A DNA stretch of 64,000 nt, from NCBI RefSeq assembly GCF_018883605.1, contig NZ_JAHLEM010000049.1:16867-80866 (forward strand). Direction: 5' to 3'. Of the stretch, positions 25,267-34,595 are shown one piece after another; position 1 is the stretch's first letter; each line of letters opens with the position of its first letter. Made by a program: the position numbers and the translations under genes. A model generated the notes under the pieces. That model was not told the DNA's origin, ran no database searches, and worked only from the letters and a program-made list of their open reading frames with translations. Source of the stretch: Streptomyces niphimycinicus (lineage in GTDB: Bacteria; Actinomycetota; Actinomycetes; Streptomycetales; Streptomycetaceae).

Positions 25267-27771
25267 TCAGCGTCCCGGGCGGTGTGTCGGGAAGGTGAGC
25301 GTGACCGCGAAGGCGCGGGGGCCGGTGGTGTGGTCCAGGGTGCCGCCCATGGCCTCGGTGAGATCGCGGGAGAGCCGCAGGGGCAGGGTGTCGGCTCGGG
25401 AGCCGTTCGGCTCCGAGGTGGTTCCGTCGGTGATCCGGACCGTGAGCCGTTCCGGCCGGGCCTCGGCGGTGAGGGCCGGCGGGGTGTCGGGGGTGCTGTG
25501 GCGCAGTGCGTCGGCTCCCAGTGCGGTGAGGACTCGGGTGAGCAGGGCGGCGTCGGCGATCACGTACGGGAGCTGTTCCGGCAGGTGGAGGGCGATGGTG
25601 CGGCCGCTGGTGCCGAGGTCGTCCAGCGCGGCGGTCAGTGCCTCGTCGAGGTCGACCGGCCGGAGGTAGAGGTCCAGGGCTCCGGCGTGCAGCCGGCTCA
25701 GATCGTCCAGGTCGGTGACGAGCTGGGCGGCGCGGCGCACTGCTGACCGGGCGGCGGCCAGGAGGCGGCTCGCCTCCCGGGACGGGCCGGTGGGCCGGAG
25801 GTCGCGCAGGCGTACGAGGGCGTCTTCGGCCGAGCGCAGCGGGGCCCGCAGATCGTGGCTCGCGGTGAGGAGCAGCGAGGCGCGGGTGCGTTCGGCGGCG
25901 GCCAGGGTGTCGGTTTCGGCGGCGTGGCGGGTGAGCGCGCCATGGGTGTGGGCGATGCCGATCTGCGTGGCGCATGCGGAGAGGATGCGCTGGTCGTCGC
26001 CGCTGAGTCCGTGGCCGTAGGCGGCCAGGGTGAGGTGGTCGCCGATGGGGACCTCGACGTCGCCTTGGTGGGGCCGCTCGGGTGGCCGTTCGCCGGTGCT
26101 GGCGACGACGTACCAGCGCGGCTCGCGGGCGTGTTCCGGCTCAGGGGCGTGTTCCGGCTCGCGTACGGGGCCCGGTCCGCGTTCCAGCAGGCTGACCGAG
26201 GTCAGGGAGAAGTTCTCGCGCACCTGTTCGAGGAGGGCGGGCAGGTCCTGGCCGCGCATCATGGCGGCCGCCAGCCGGCTCAGCACCCGGGCCTCGGAGG
26301 TGGCGCGCCGGGCCTGACCGGTCCGGCGGGCGGCGGCCCCGGATGCGGTGCCGACCAGCCACGCGGCGGCCAGGAAGACGGCCAGCGCCACGACGTCGAT
26401 GGTGTGCACGACGTCCAGCGAACGCAGGGGCTGGGTGAAGTAGTAGTCGGCGAGCAGTCCCGCCGCCACGGCGGTGACGAGCGCGGGCAGGACGCCGCCG
26501 ACCAGGGCGGTCAGCACGACGGCCAGCATGTAGATCACCAGGGCGCCGGGGAGGCCCATCCGGTCGCGCAGGGCGATCAGGACCAGGGTCAGCAGGGGCA
26601 GCAGCCCCGCGGCTCCGGCCAGCGCCGACCACAGCCGCGCCGGGCCGGTGCCGCGGGCGGGCTGCGGCAGCCGGAGGGAGGGGCCCTTCGCCGCCTGCTC
26701 ATGGGTGACGATGTGGACGTCGATGGGCCCGGACCGGTGGATGGTCCGCTGCCCCACTCCCGCCCGCAGCAACAGCGAGAACCGTCCTCGGCGGCTGGCG
26801 CCGAGCACGATCTGGGTGACGTTCTCGTCCTCGGCGAACCGCAGCAGCGCCTCGGGGACGTCCTCGCCGACCGTCTGGTGGTAGCTGCCGCCCAGCGACT
26901 CCACCAGCGCCCGCTGCCGGGCCAGCACGCCCAGGCGGTTGGGCTGGGCGAGCCCGTTGCCGGGGACGACATGCAGGGCCAGCAGCTCGCTGCCGGGGGT
27001 CCGGGTGGTGATGCGGGCGGCGCGGCGGATCAGCGTCTCGCCCTCGGGGCCGCCGGTCAGGCCGACCATGATGCGCTCCCGGGTCTCCCAGGGGGCGGTG
27101 ATGCCGTGTTCGGCGCGGTAGCGCTGGAGCCCCTCCTCGACACGGTCGGCGAGCCACAGCAGGGCCAGTTCGCGCAGCGCGGTGAGATTGCCCAGCCGGA
27201 AGTAGTGGGTGAGGGCTCCCTCGACGCGGTCCTGCGGATAGACATCGCCGTGCACCAGACGGCGGCGCAGCGTCTCGGGCAGCAGGTCCACCAGCTCGAT
27301 CTGGTCGGCGCGGCGCGCCACCTCATCGGGCAGCGTCTCGTGCTGGGTGACGCCGGTGATCTGCCGTACGACGTCGTTCAGCGACTCCAGGTGCTGGATG
27401 TTGAGCGTGGTGACGACATCGATCCCGGCGTCGAGGAGTGCGTCCACGTCCTGCCAGCGCTTGGTGTTGCGTGACCCCGGAACGTTGGTGTGGGCCAGCT
27501 CGTCGACCAGCGCCACCTGGGGGCGGCGGGCCAGGACGGCGTCGAGATCCATCTCGGTGAAGGCCGTACCCCGGTGGACCAGGGTGTGCCGGGGGACCGT
27601 CTCCAGCCCTTCGGCCAGGGCCGCCGTCAGCCGCCGCCCGTGCGGTTCGACCAGCCCGATGACCACGTCGGCGCCCTGGCCGCGTAGCCGTTGGCCCTCC
27701 TGGAGCATGGCGTACGTCTTCCCGACCCCGGGAGCGGCCCCGAGGTGGATCCGCAATCGTCCACGCGCCAT
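25267..27771 (-). CDS. kdpD: KdpD-like sensor histidine kinase (orphan, ATPase domain degenerate)
   Basis: 834 residues from the ATG at 27771. KdpD N-terminal domain: 'MARGRLRIHLGAAPGVGKTY' with Walker A at 11-19, and 'DELAHTNVPGSRNTKRWQDV'. A universal-stress-protein domain follows. Then come four membrane helices of DUF4118 ('LLPLLTLVLIALRDRM', 'VYML'-like second helix), a GAF-like segment, and the H-box 'ASHDLRAPLRSAEDAL'. The HATPase part is poor: the N box reads 'LGADALRHS' (D for the usual N), and G1 reads 'ITDGTTSEPNG' without the DxGxG pattern. No kdpE or kdpFABC is adjacent. It stands next to an APC-type permease instead. Confidence 0.85.
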   Translation of the reverse strand: MARGRLRIHLGAAPGVGKTYAMLQEGQRLRGQGADVVIGLVEPHGRRLTAALAEGLETVPRHTLVHRGTAFTEMDLDAVLARRPQVALVDELAHTNVPGSRNTKRWQDVDALLDAGIDVVTTLNIQHLESLNDVVRQITGVTQHETLPDEVARRADQIELVDLLPETLRRRLVHGDVYPQDRVEGALTHYFRLGNLTALRELALLWLADRVEEGLQRYRAEHGITAPWETRERIMVGLTGGPEGETLIRRAARITTRTPGSELLALHVVPGNGLAQPNRLGVLARQRALVESLGGSYHQTVGEDVPEALLRFAEDENVTQIVLGASRRGRFSLLLRAGVGQRTIHRSGPIDVHIVTHEQAAKGPSLRLPQPARGTGPARLWSALAGAAGLLPLLTLVLIALRDRMGLPGALVIYMLAVVLTALVGGVLPALVTAVAAGLLADYYFTQPLRSLDVVHTIDVVALAVFLAAAWLVGTASGAAARRTGQARRATSEARVLSRLAAAMMRGQDLPALLEQVRENFSLTSVSLLERGPGPVREPEHAPEPEHAREPRWYVVASTGERPPERPHQGDVEVPIGDHLTLAAYGHGLSGDDQRILSACATQIGIAHTHGALTRHAAETDTLAAAERTRASLLLTASHDLRAPLRSAEDALVRLRDLRPTGPSREASRLLAAARSAVRRAAQLVTDLDDLSRLHAGALDLYLRPVDLDEALTAALDDLGTSGRTIALHLPEQLPYVIADAALLTRVLTALGADALRHSTPDTPPALTAEARPERLTVRITDGTTSEPNGSRADTLPLRLSRDLTEAMGGTLDHTTGPRAFAVTLTFPTHRPGR

Positions 27772-27884
27772 CAGCGGGCTCCTGTCGGCTCGGCCGCGAT
27801 CATGCGCCCCGCACTTCCATGGTGCGCCGGGGAGCGCGGGACGGCGGCCGGGTGCGGTACGCGCCGAAGGGCAGCGGCCGGTAC

Positions 27885-29858
27885 TCAGCCGACGTGGACG
27901 TGGGGCCGCCGGGCCCGGTCGGGTTCGGCCTCGCGGAGCACTTCCCGGGTGACGGGGGCGACCTCTCCCTGGCCGAACAGGAAGAACCGCAGGAACTGGG
28001 CGAAGGGGCTGCCCTCGGTCCACTCGAAGTAGATATGCGGCCTGCACCCGGTCACATCCCGTACGTGCAGCAGCAGCGCGGCCAGCGAGTTGGGGATGGA
28101 GGAGCCGTCGAGGGTCAGGACGCGGTAGCGGCCGTGCAGCACCTCGCCATGCACACGCAGCGCCGATTCGAAGTCGGACGGGTCGCGGACGGTGACCTCG
28201 ACGAAGATCAGATCCTCGTCGTCCGGGATGTCGTTGTCGGCCCGTATCTGCTGGGTCTTGTCGCGGTACTCGGCCACGTCCCGGCGGTCCGGCTCGTTGG
28301 CGATGAACCGTATGCGGCGGGTGGCGCTGTCGCGGACGAAGCGCTCGGCCAGGTCGTCCAGATCCATGTCGGTGACGCGTAGCTCGAAGGCACGGGCGAG
28401 CCGGGACAGCAGGGACACCGCGATGATGCCGGCGATGAAACAGGCGCCGATCTTGACGCCGTCGGGGCGTTCCGCGACGTTGACCGCCGTGGTGTAGCCG
28501 AAGACCACCGAGATCACGCCGAAGCCGATGGTCCAGCCCCGCTGCCCGGCGCGGCGGGCGGCGATGGTGACGGCGACCGCGGCGGAGGTCATCAGGACCA
28601 GCACCCCGGTGGCGTAGGCACCGCCCTGGGCGTCCACATCGGCGTCGAAGAGCCAGGTGACCAGGAAGGCGATCAGGGTGAAGACGAGCACCATGGGGCG
28701 CACCGCCCGGGCCCAGTGCGGGGCCATGCCGTAGCGGGGCAGATAGCGGGGCATGAGGTTGAGCAGTCCGGCCATGGCCGAGGCGCCCGCGAACCACAGG
28801 ATGCCGATGGTCGCGGCGTCGTAGACGCTGCCGAAGACGGAGCCCAGGTAGTGGTGCGCGAGATAGGCGAGGGCCCGTCCGTTGGCCTGGCCGCCGGCCT
28901 TGAACTCGTCCTGCGGGATGAGCACGGTGGTGATGAAGCTCGTGGTGATCAGGAAGACGCTCATGATCACGGCGGCGGTGGTGAGCAGCTTCCGGGTGTC
29001 CCGGATCCGTCCGGTGAGACGCTCCTCGGTGTCGCCGGGGCCGCCGTCCACATGCGGCATGACGGCCACCCCGGTCTCGAAACCGGACAGGCCGAGCGCC
29101 AGCTTGGGGAACACCACCAGCGCCAGGCCGACCATGACCAGCGGATTGCTGTGCTCGGCGGTCAGCGCCCGCGACCAGTCGGTGACCACGTGGGACGCGG
29201 TGGCCACATGCCACAGTCCGACGATCACGACGACCGCGTTCAGCGCCAGGTAGCCGCCGACGAGCACCACCGCCACCCCGATGGCCTCCATGAAGCCCTT
29301 GAGGAAGACGGCGCCGAGAAGGGCGACCAGCCCCAGCGTGATCGGCACCTCATGGCCGTGCAGCGCGCTGGTGAAGTGCGGGTTCTCCACCAGGTGGGTG
29401 GAGGCGTCGGCGGCCGAGAGGGTGATGGTGATCAGGAAGTCGGTGGCCGCGAACCCCAGCAGCGTCAGAACGAAGAGCTTGCCCTTCCAGAACGACAGCA
29501 GCCGCTCCAGCATCGCGATCGACCCCTCGCCATGCGGGCTCTCCTTGGCCACCCGCCGGTACACCGGCAGCGCCCCGGCCAGGGTCACGGCCACCAGCAC
29601 GACGGTGGCGATGGGGGACAGCAGCCCGGCGGCGAGGGCGGCGATGCCGGGCTGGTAGCCGAGCGTGGAGAAGTAGTCCACTCCGGTCAGGCACATCACC
29701 CGCCACCACCGCTGCCCCCGGTGCCCCTCGGGGACCTGGGCATGCGGTCCGGGCTGCTGTTTGGCCATCTCGGACAGGCCCTGGAGCAGCCAGGTCCGCA
29801 GACGGCCTCCCGTGGGGGCCTCCGCCGGGCGGGGCTCCACATCGGGGGAGATGGCCAT
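27885..29858 (-). CDS. APC-superfamily permease, probably potassium uptake (KimA-like)
   Basis: 657 residues from the ATG at 29858. About twelve membrane helices fill residues ~50-480 ('[20 protein letters not shown]' is the diagnostic first-helix motif, '[19 protein letters not shown]', '[20 protein letters not shown]'). A cytosolic C-terminal tail of about 170 residues follows ('[20 protein letters not shown]'). This layout fits the KimA/YdaO-type K+ transporter branch more than amino-acid permeases. The neighbouring KdpD-like gene makes a potassium role likely, but the substrate is an inference. No c-di-AMP riboswitch fits in the 130 bp upstream. Confidence 0.82.
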   Translation of the reverse strand: MAISPDVEPRPAEAPTGGRLRTWLLQGLSEMAKQQPGPHAQVPEGHRGQRWWRVMCLTGVDYFSTLGYQPGIAALAAGLLSPIATVVLVAVTLAGALPVYRRVAKESPHGEGSIAMLERLLSFWKGKLFVLTLLGFAATDFLITITLSAADASTHLVENPHFTSALHGHEVPITLGLVALLGAVFLKGFMEAIGVAVVLVGGYLALNAVVVIVGLWHVATASHVVTDWSRALTAEHSNPLVMVGLALVVFPKLALGLSGFETGVAVMPHVDGGPGDTEERLTGRIRDTRKLLTTAAVIMSVFLITTSFITTVLIPQDEFKAGGQANGRALAYLAHHYLGSVFGSVYDAATIGILWFAGASAMAGLLNLMPRYLPRYGMAPHWARAVRPMVLVFTLIAFLVTWLFDADVDAQGGAYATGVLVLMTSAAVAVTIAARRAGQRGWTIGFGVISVVFGYTTAVNVAERPDGVKIGACFIAGIIAVSLLSRLARAFELRVTDMDLDDLAERFVRDSATRRIRFIANEPDRRDVAEYRDKTQQIRADNDIPDDEDLIFVEVTVRDPSDFESALRVHGEVLHGRYRVLTLDGSSIPNSLAALLLHVRDVTGCRPHIYFEWTEGSPFAQFLRFFLFGQGEVAPVTREVLREAEPDRARRPHVHVG

Positions 29859-29988
29859 GGTGCACTCCTGGTCAGATCGCGATACCGAACACACCGTCGA
29901 AAAGAATCGGCCGAATCAGGGTAGACAGGGCCGCAGGCAGGGCCATCTCCGGGCCTACCAGTGGCATGCCCGGACTTCCGGGAGCCGC

Positions 29989-30780
29989 TTACTTCGGGTC
30001 GCGCTTGAACGACGCCGTCGACCAGCGGTAGCCGAGCGCGGTCAGGCCGATGGACCAGCCGAGGGCGAGCCACCCGTTGTGGCCGATTCCGGTGCCCAGC
30101 AGCAGACCGCGCAGGGTCTCGATGGCCGGGGTGAACGGCTGGTATTCGGCGATGGGCTGGAACCAGCCCGGGATCGAGTCGATCGGGATGAAGGCGCTGG
30201 AGATGAGCGGCAGCAGGATCAGCGGCATCGCGCTGTTGCTGGCGGCTTCGGCGTTCGGGCTGGCCATGCCCATCCCGACCGCGATCCAGGTGAGGGCCAG
30301 GGCGAAGAGCACCAGCAGTCCGAACGCCGCGAGCCACTCCAGGGCGGTGGCGTCCGTGGAGCGGAAGCCGATGGCCACGGCGATGGCGCCGACGAGGACC
30401 ACGCTGGCGATGGACTGAAGCACGCTGCCGATGACATGCCCGATGAGCACGGATCCGCGGTGGATGGCCATGGTGCGGAAGCGGGCGACGATCCCCTCGG
30501 ACATGTCGGTGGCGACGGACACCGCGGCCCCGATGACCGTGGAGCCGATGGTCATCAGCAGGATGCCGGGGACGACATAGGCGATGTAGTCGGAGCGGTC
30601 GGCGCCGCTGCCGGCGATGCCCGCGCTCATCGTGTCGCCGAAGAGGTAGACGAAGAGGAGGAGCAGCATGACCGGTGTGAGCAGCAGGTTCAGGGTCAGC
30701 GACGGGTAGCGGCGGGCGTGCAGGAGATTGCGGCGCAGCATCGTGGCCGAGTCGCGGACGGCGAGAGAGAGGGCGCTCAT
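29989..30780 (-). CDS. ABC-2 type transporter permease (DrrB-like)
   Basis: 263 residues, six predicted helices. 'LRRNLLHARRYPSLTLNLLL' at the start and 'PLILLPLISSAFIPIDSIPG' followed by 'EYQPFTPAIETLRGLLLG' are typical of the DrrB/NodJ branch. Start overlaps the ATPase gene stop by 4 bp (ATGA). With that ATPase it should form a drug or lipid exporter in the cytoplasmic membrane. Confidence 0.93.
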   Translation of the reverse strand: MSALSLAVRDSATMLRRNLLHARRYPSLTLNLLLTPVMLLLLFVYLFGDTMSAGIAGSGADRSDYIAYVVPGILLMTIGSTVIGAAVSVATDMSEGIVARFRTMAIHRGSVLIGHVIGSVLQSIASVVLVGAIAVAIGFRSTDATALEWLAAFGLLVLFALALTWIAVGMGMASPNAEAASNSAMPLILLPLISSAFIPIDSIPGWFQPIAEYQPFTPAIETLRGLLLGTGIGHNGWLALGWSIGLTALGYRWSTASFKRDPK

Positions 30781-31778
30781 CGGGCGGTCTCCTTGGACTG
30801 GTCGTTCTGGGCGGCGGGCACGGTGGGGCCGGTGGAGCTGGTGGAGCTGGTGGAGCCGGTCGGGCCGGTCAGGGCGAAGAACACGTCGTCGAGGTCGGGA
30901 GTGTGCACGGTCAGCTCGTCGGCCTCGACGCCGACCGAGTCCAGCCAGTTGAGAATGGAGCGCAGTTCACGCTGGCTGCCGTCGCTGGGGAGTTGCAGCG
31001 ACAGCGCCTCGTCGTCCCGTGTCACCTCGCGCAGGGCGGCGGAAGCGGACCGGTAGGCGGCCGGGTCGGCGAAGCGCAGCCGGACATGCCCGCCGGGGAT
31101 GAGCCGCTTCAGCTCGTCGGCGCTGCCCTCGGCGGCGATCTTGCCGTCGCTCAGCACCGCGATGCGGTCGGCGAGTTCATCGGCCTCGTCCAGGTACTGG
31201 GTGGTGAGGAAGACGGTGACGCCGTCGGAGACCAACTCGCGGATGATGCCCCACATGTTGTGGCGGCTGCGCGGATCCAGGCCGGTGGTCGGCTCGTCGA
31301 GGAAGATGATCCGCGGGCTGCCGACCAGCGTCATGGCGATGTCCAGGCGGCGCTTCATGCCACCGGAGTAGCTGGCGGCGGGCTTTTTCGCGGCCTCGAC
31401 CAGGTCGAACCGCTCCAGCAGCTCGGTGGCGACCCGCCGCCCCTCGCGCTTGGAGAGATGGTGCAGATCCGCCATGAGGAGCATGTTCTCCTCGCCGGTG
31501 ATCAGCCCGTCGACGGCCGAGAACTGCCCGGTGACACCGATCGCGGCCCGCACCGCCTGCGGGTCGGCGGCGAGGTCGTGGCCGGCGACGTGCAGGTCGC
31601 CGCCGTCGGCGCTGATGAGGGTGGAGAGGATCTTGACGGCGGTGGTCTTGCCGGCGCCGTTCGGGCCGAGCAGGGAGAAGACCGTGCCTGCCGGCACCGC
31701 CAGGTCGATGCCGTCGAGGACGACCTTGTCGCCGTAGGACTTGCGCAGCCCGTTCGCCGCGATGGCCAAGCTGGTCAT
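30777..31778 (-). CDS. ABC transporter ATP-binding protein (DrrA-like)
   Basis: 333 residues. Walker A GPNGAGKTT, the signature 'YSGGMKRRLDIAMTLVG', Walker B 'RIIFLDEPTTGLD' and the H-loop 'LTTQYLDEADELADRIAVL' are all present. The C-terminal extension of the daunorubicin-resistance ATPase type (~230-310) is followed by a short T/S/G/P low-complexity tail encoded by a GGAGCTGGT-type repeat. It is co-transcribed and coupled with the permease. A DUF4097 gene sits 87 bp upstream. Confidence 0.95.
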   Translation of the reverse strand: MTSLAIAANGLRKSYGDKVVLDGIDLAVPAGTVFSLLGPNGAGKTTAVKILSTLISADGGDLHVAGHDLAADPQAVRAAIGVTGQFSAVDGLITGEENMLLMADLHHLSKREGRRVATELLERFDLVEAAKKPAASYSGGMKRRLDIAMTLVGSPRIIFLDEPTTGLDPRSRHNMWGIIRELVSDGVTVFLTTQYLDEADELADRIAVLSDGKIAAEGSADELKRLIPGGHVRLRFADPAAYRSASAALREVTRDDEALSLQLPSDGSQRELRSILNWLDSVGVEADELTVHTPDLDDVFFALTGPTGSTSSTSSTGPTVPAAQNDQSKETAR

Positions 31779-31810
31779 GAGAGGTGCTCCTTCTGGAAGC
31801 CGCGGATCGG

Positions 31811-31876
31811 AGGTTGCGGGGCAGAGGCTGTGGGGTCAGAGGTTGTGGGGCCAGAGGTTGTGGGGTCAGAGGCTGC
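31811..31876. repeat. four to five 15-bp tandem units reaching into the DUF4097 stop
   Basis: Units of the form AGGTTGTGGGGTCAG, with T/C variation, run from 31811 through the TGA (31866) into the last codons of the DUF4097 gene. They separate that gene from the ABC ATPase. The last residues of the protein may have been replaced by repeat expansion. Confidence 0.8.
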
Positions 31877-32528
31877 GGGCGGCGATGTCGCCCCGGGAAG
31901 TGGTCGCGTGGATGTCGAGCTCGGCGGTTCCCGCGTTCTTGAGGCCGTTGCTGACGCGGCCGTAGGAGGTACCGGCGTCCAGGGAGGCCGAGACCCCGGC
32001 GGCGGCGGTGACCGAGATGTCGCCCTGCTGGGTGCTCAGCACGACCTTGCCGCGTACGGCCTCGGCGATCCGGATGTCACCCCTCGCGGTGCTGATCTCC
32101 GCGGGTCCGTTGAGCCGGCCGACCTCGACATCGCCGTCGACCGCGGTGAGGCGGACACTCGCGGCCTCATCGATCTTGATCTGGCGGTACGCACCCTCGA
32201 AGGCGATGTCGCCGAGGCGGCCGACGGCCCGGAATTCGGTGCTGGCCGCCTTCGCCTCGATGTGGGAACCGGCGGGGAGTTGGACGGTCACCTCGATGGA
32301 TCCGGAGGGGCCGAGGTACTGGTTCTTCACCGGGAACTCGATCCGCAGGGCTCCGTCGGCGTACTCGACGGTGGTCTGCTCCGCCGCCTCCACATCGCGG
32401 CTCTTCGAGGCATTGGTGGGCCGGATCTCGACCGCGGTGTCGGCGCGATCGGCGGCGATGATCTGGATCCGCCCCGCGGGGATGTTCAGGACGGCGGCGA
32501 TCGGGGCGGGGGTCTCGAACTTGCGCAT
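31866..32528 (-). CDS. DUF4097-family beta-strand repeat protein
   Basis: 220 residues from the ATG at 32528. The protein is a right-handed beta-repeat of the DUF4097/adhesin type: repeated 'V.A..GDI.V..' units such as 'LTAVDGDVEVGRLNGPAEIS', 'TARGDIRIAEAVRGKVVLS' and 'TQQGDISVTAAAGV'. No signal peptide, so cytosolic. In Streptomyces such genes often precede DrrAB-type ABC exporters, as here, under control of a divergent regulator. Function unknown. Confidence 0.87.
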   Translation of the reverse strand: MRKFETPAPIAAVLNIPAGRIQIIAADRADTAVEIRPTNASKSRDVEAAEQTTVEYADGALRIEFPVKNQYLGPSGSIEVTVQLPAGSHIEAKAASTEFRAVGRLGDIAFEGAYRQIKIDEAASVRLTAVDGDVEVGRLNGPAEISTARGDIRIAEAVRGKVVLSTQQGDISVTAAAGVSASLDAGTSYGRVSNGLKNAGTAELDIHATTSRGDIAARSL

Positions 32529-32572
32529 CGTGCTCTCCTTGCGACTCGTTGTTTCCGACATTGGAAAAGCTA

Positions 32573-32694
32573 CGTTGCGTTCAAGGAGCTGGCAACGAAG
32601 TTGTTGCATCAGATTTCCATCGATGCAGGTGAGGGCCGAGTAATCGTTGCGATGACCCTGAAACATAATGCAACGAGGATGCGCCGAACGTTGC
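32573..32694. promoter_or_regulatory. cluster of CGTTGC/GCAACG half-sites (putative operator)
   Basis: Half-sites: CGTTGC at 32573, 32645 and 32689; GCAACG at 32592 and 32670. They make two inverted pairs (spacers of 13 and 19 bp) plus one lone site, all within the 235-bp divergent region between the DUF4097 gene and the fused regulator at 32764. The A/T-rich content also suits promoters on both strands. Confidence 0.6.
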
Positions 32695-32763
32695 AATGGA
32701 TTGCGGGTGAACGCTATGCTGGGCCATCAGACAACGCCATCGGACAACACGAAGGAGGGCGCG

Positions 32764-33507
32764 ATGCCGGGCGGCAGGCTCACCCAGAAGGACCGTCAGC
32801 AGATCGCGCTGGGGCTGGCCGACAACCTCCCCTATGCCGAGATCGCCCGCCGCCTGGAGCGTCCGACCTCGACGGTCACGCGTGAGGTGATGCGCAACGG
32901 CGGCCCCACCGGCTATCGCGCGGAGCCGGCCCACCGCGCCACCGAACGCCGCGCCCACCGGCGCAAGCCCGCCTCGTCCCGGGGAGCGGAGCCGGCCGCC
33001 CTGCCGCATGGACGCGACCCCGAGGCCGTGGCCGAATACGAAGAGCGGCTCACCGCCGTCATGATGCAATCGGGCCTGTCCAACAAGATGATGGCGCGGG
33101 TGATGGTCTGCCTCCTGACCACCGATTCCGGCAGCATGACCGCCGCCGAACTGGTCCAGCGCCTTCAGGTCAGCCCGGCGTCCATCTCCAAATCGATCAC
33201 CTTCCTGGAGAGCCAGGCCCTCGTCCGCAGGGAACGCGACGAACGCCGCCGGGAGCGCTACGTCATCGACCACAACCTCTGGTACCAGTCGATGGCCGCC
33301 AGCGTCCGCGCCCTCACCCAGCAGGTCGAGATCTCACGCCAGGGCGTCGGCATCCTCGGCCCCGGCACCCCGGCCGCCGTCCGTCTGGAGAACATCGCCC
33401 GCTTCCTCGACTTCGTCGCCGAAAGCCTCGCCCGCGCCACGGAACAGGCCCGCGACATCCTCTACACGAGCGCCGAAGCGCCCTCGGACGGCCCCGCCAC
33501 ACCGTGA
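32764..33507 (+). CDS. fused IS30-type HTH (HTH_38) - MarR/GbsR regulator
   Basis: 247 residues from the ATG at 32764, preceded by a strong GAAGGAGG site. Residues ~1-60 are an HTH_38 domain as in IS30 transposases ('LTQKDRQQIALGLADNLPYA', 'RRLERPTSTVTREVMRNGG'). Residues ~90-185 are a MarR/GbsR winged helix ('VMVCLLTTDSGSMTAAELV', 'RLQVSPASISKSITFLESQA', 'VRRERDERRRERYVI'). The tail is helical. Divergent orientation and the repeated half-sites suggest that it controls itself and the DUF4097-ABC unit. Confidence 0.88.
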   Translation: MPGGRLTQKDRQQIALGLADNLPYAEIARRLERPTSTVTREVMRNGGPTGYRAEPAHRATERRAHRRKPASSRGAEPAALPHGRDPEAVAEYEERLTAVMMQSGLSNKMMARVMVCLLTTDSGSMTAAELVQRLQVSPASISKSITFLESQALVRRERDERRRERYVIDHNLWYQSMAASVRALTQQVEISRQGVGILGPGTPAAVRLENIARFLDFVAESLARATEQARDILYTSAEAPSDGPATP

Positions 33508-33556
33508 TCGACGCTCACCATCCCCTCTCCACATGGGGCTTGGCCCGGATCTGTAT

Positions 33557-33568
33557 CGCGATATAGCG
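33557..33568. promoter_or_regulatory. PadR-like dyad upstream of DUF1707 gene
   Basis: CGCGATATAGCG is a near-palindrome around ATAT, within TATCGCGATATAGCG. This AT-centred dyad resembles operators bound by PadR-family repressors in actinobacteria. No padR gene is nearby. It lies about 110 bp upstream of the 33676 start. Confidence 0.4.
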
Positions 33569-33601
33569 TTAGCCTTCCACTCGCGCCGCTGTCTCCATCG
33601 A

Positions 33602-33646
33602 GCGGAGACGGCGGAGACGGCGGAGACGGCGGAGACGGCGGAGACG
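33602..33646. repeat. five exact copies of GCGGAGACG
   Basis: A 9-bp unit repeated five times head to tail, 30 bp before the DUF1707 start. It is a simple slippage repeat in the leader region, too short-period and without spacers to be a CRISPR array. Confidence 0.95.
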
Positions 33647-33675
33647 TTCGTCAGGACCAGGACCAGGACGGAAGC

Positions 33676-34338
33676 ATGTCGGGAGAGATCTCGCCCGCCG
33701 GGGAGCACTCCGGCCCCGCCTCGTCGCCCGAGCTGCGGGCCTCTCATGCGGACCGGGACCGGGCGGTGGATGTGCTGCGTATCGCGGCGGGGGACGGCCT
33801 GCTGACCGCGGACGAGTTGGACGAGCGCCTGGAAGCCGCCCTGTCGGCGCGGACCCTGAGCGAACTGGCCGCCCTCACCGCCGACCTGCCGTCCGTATCG
33901 GCTACGGGCGGCGGCATGGCCGGAGTTGAGGTCAAGGACGTAGTCCGGATCGAACAGGTCCACAGCGGCGCGGTCGAGCGCGCGGGGCACTGGGTGGTGC
34001 CGCGGAGGCTGGAACTCGCCGTGACGTACTGCAAGGTGACCCTCGACTTCACGGACGCCGTGATCACGCACGACACCTTGCGGATCGACGTGGCCATGAC
34101 GGGCAAGACCCTGAAGCTGATCACGAGGCCGGGCGTCGTGGTCGACACCGATGAGCTGCGGCTGGTGCACAGCAGCGTCAAATACCGTCGGACTCCAGCG
34201 AATCCTGATGCGCCGGTCACCCTGCGCGTGGAGTTGGTCGGTCAGAAGGCCCACGGCCGCGTAGTGGTGCGGCCCGCGCGCCGGACGTTCGGACAGTGGC
34301 TACTGCGCAGGCCCCCGTCCCTTCCCGCAGGTGATTGA
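33676..34338 (+). CDS. DUF1707 (SHOCT-like) domain protein
   Basis: 220 residues. DUF1707 domain at ~20-75: 'LRASHADRDRAVDVLRIAAG', 'LLTADELDERLEAALSARTL'. The rest is beta-rich ('VPRRLELAVTYCKVTLDFTD', 'TLRIDVAMTGKTLKLITRPG') and ends in a basic segment. Same two-part layout as the paralogue at 24717. Cytosolic by sequence. The leader holds a 9-bp repeat and a PadR-like dyad, so expression may be regulated by an unlinked PadR protein. Confidence 0.87.
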   Translation: MSGEISPAGEHSGPASSPELRASHADRDRAVDVLRIAAGDGLLTADELDERLEAALSARTLSELAALTADLPSVSATGGGMAGVEVKDVVRIEQVHSGAVERAGHWVVPRRLELAVTYCKVTLDFTDAVITHDTLRIDVAMTGKTLKLITRPGVVVDTDELRLVHSSVKYRRTPANPDAPVTLRVELVGQKAHGRVVVRPARRTFGQWLLRRPPSLPAGD

Positions 34339-34394
34339 CGCCACGCCTGGTCTGGTTGACCTGCGCCGGGTCACGCGTCGGGTCACGCGTTCAG

Positions 34395-34595
34395 TCATAC
34401 GTCCAGTTGTGCGCGAATGAGCACGTCGAGCCGCTGCCATGCCGGGGACGAGGCATTGACCGTGCCCTGGATGAGGGCGGGAATCGCGGAGGCCGCGTCC
34501 AGCTCGGGCAGTTCGCCGGGGCCGTAGCGTTCCCGGGTCGCCTCGGCGATCCGGCGGGCGAGGCCGTCGAGGCGGGGATCGTCGGCGTTGAGATC
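34395..34595 (-). pseudogene. C-terminal fragment of an unidentified protein
   Basis: The last ~66 codons of a leftward gene have natural-looking protein sequence ('DLNADDPRLDGLARRIAEA', 'AASAIPALIQGTVNASSPAW', ending 'RLDVLIRAQLDV'). Upstream of about 34595 the frame continues only as antisense of another gene fragment. The family is not recognised. The abrupt change at 34587-34595 marks a recombination junction. Confidence 0.45.

Noticed and set aside
25160..25975. Extended or alternative frames overlapping the KdpD-like gene
   Set aside because: The His/Arg/Pro-rich frame and the 1315-codon frame are artefacts of GC bias. The KdpD start at 27771 matches the family N-terminus exactly.
29859..29988. 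c-di-AMP (ydaO) riboswitch upstream of the KimA-like permease
   Set aside because: The gap is only ~130 bp and I find none of the conserved ydaO core elements.
33602..33646. CRISPR array
   Set aside because: Five 9-bp units with no spacers are a simple tandem repeat. No cas genes and no longer repeat-spacer pattern exist in the window.
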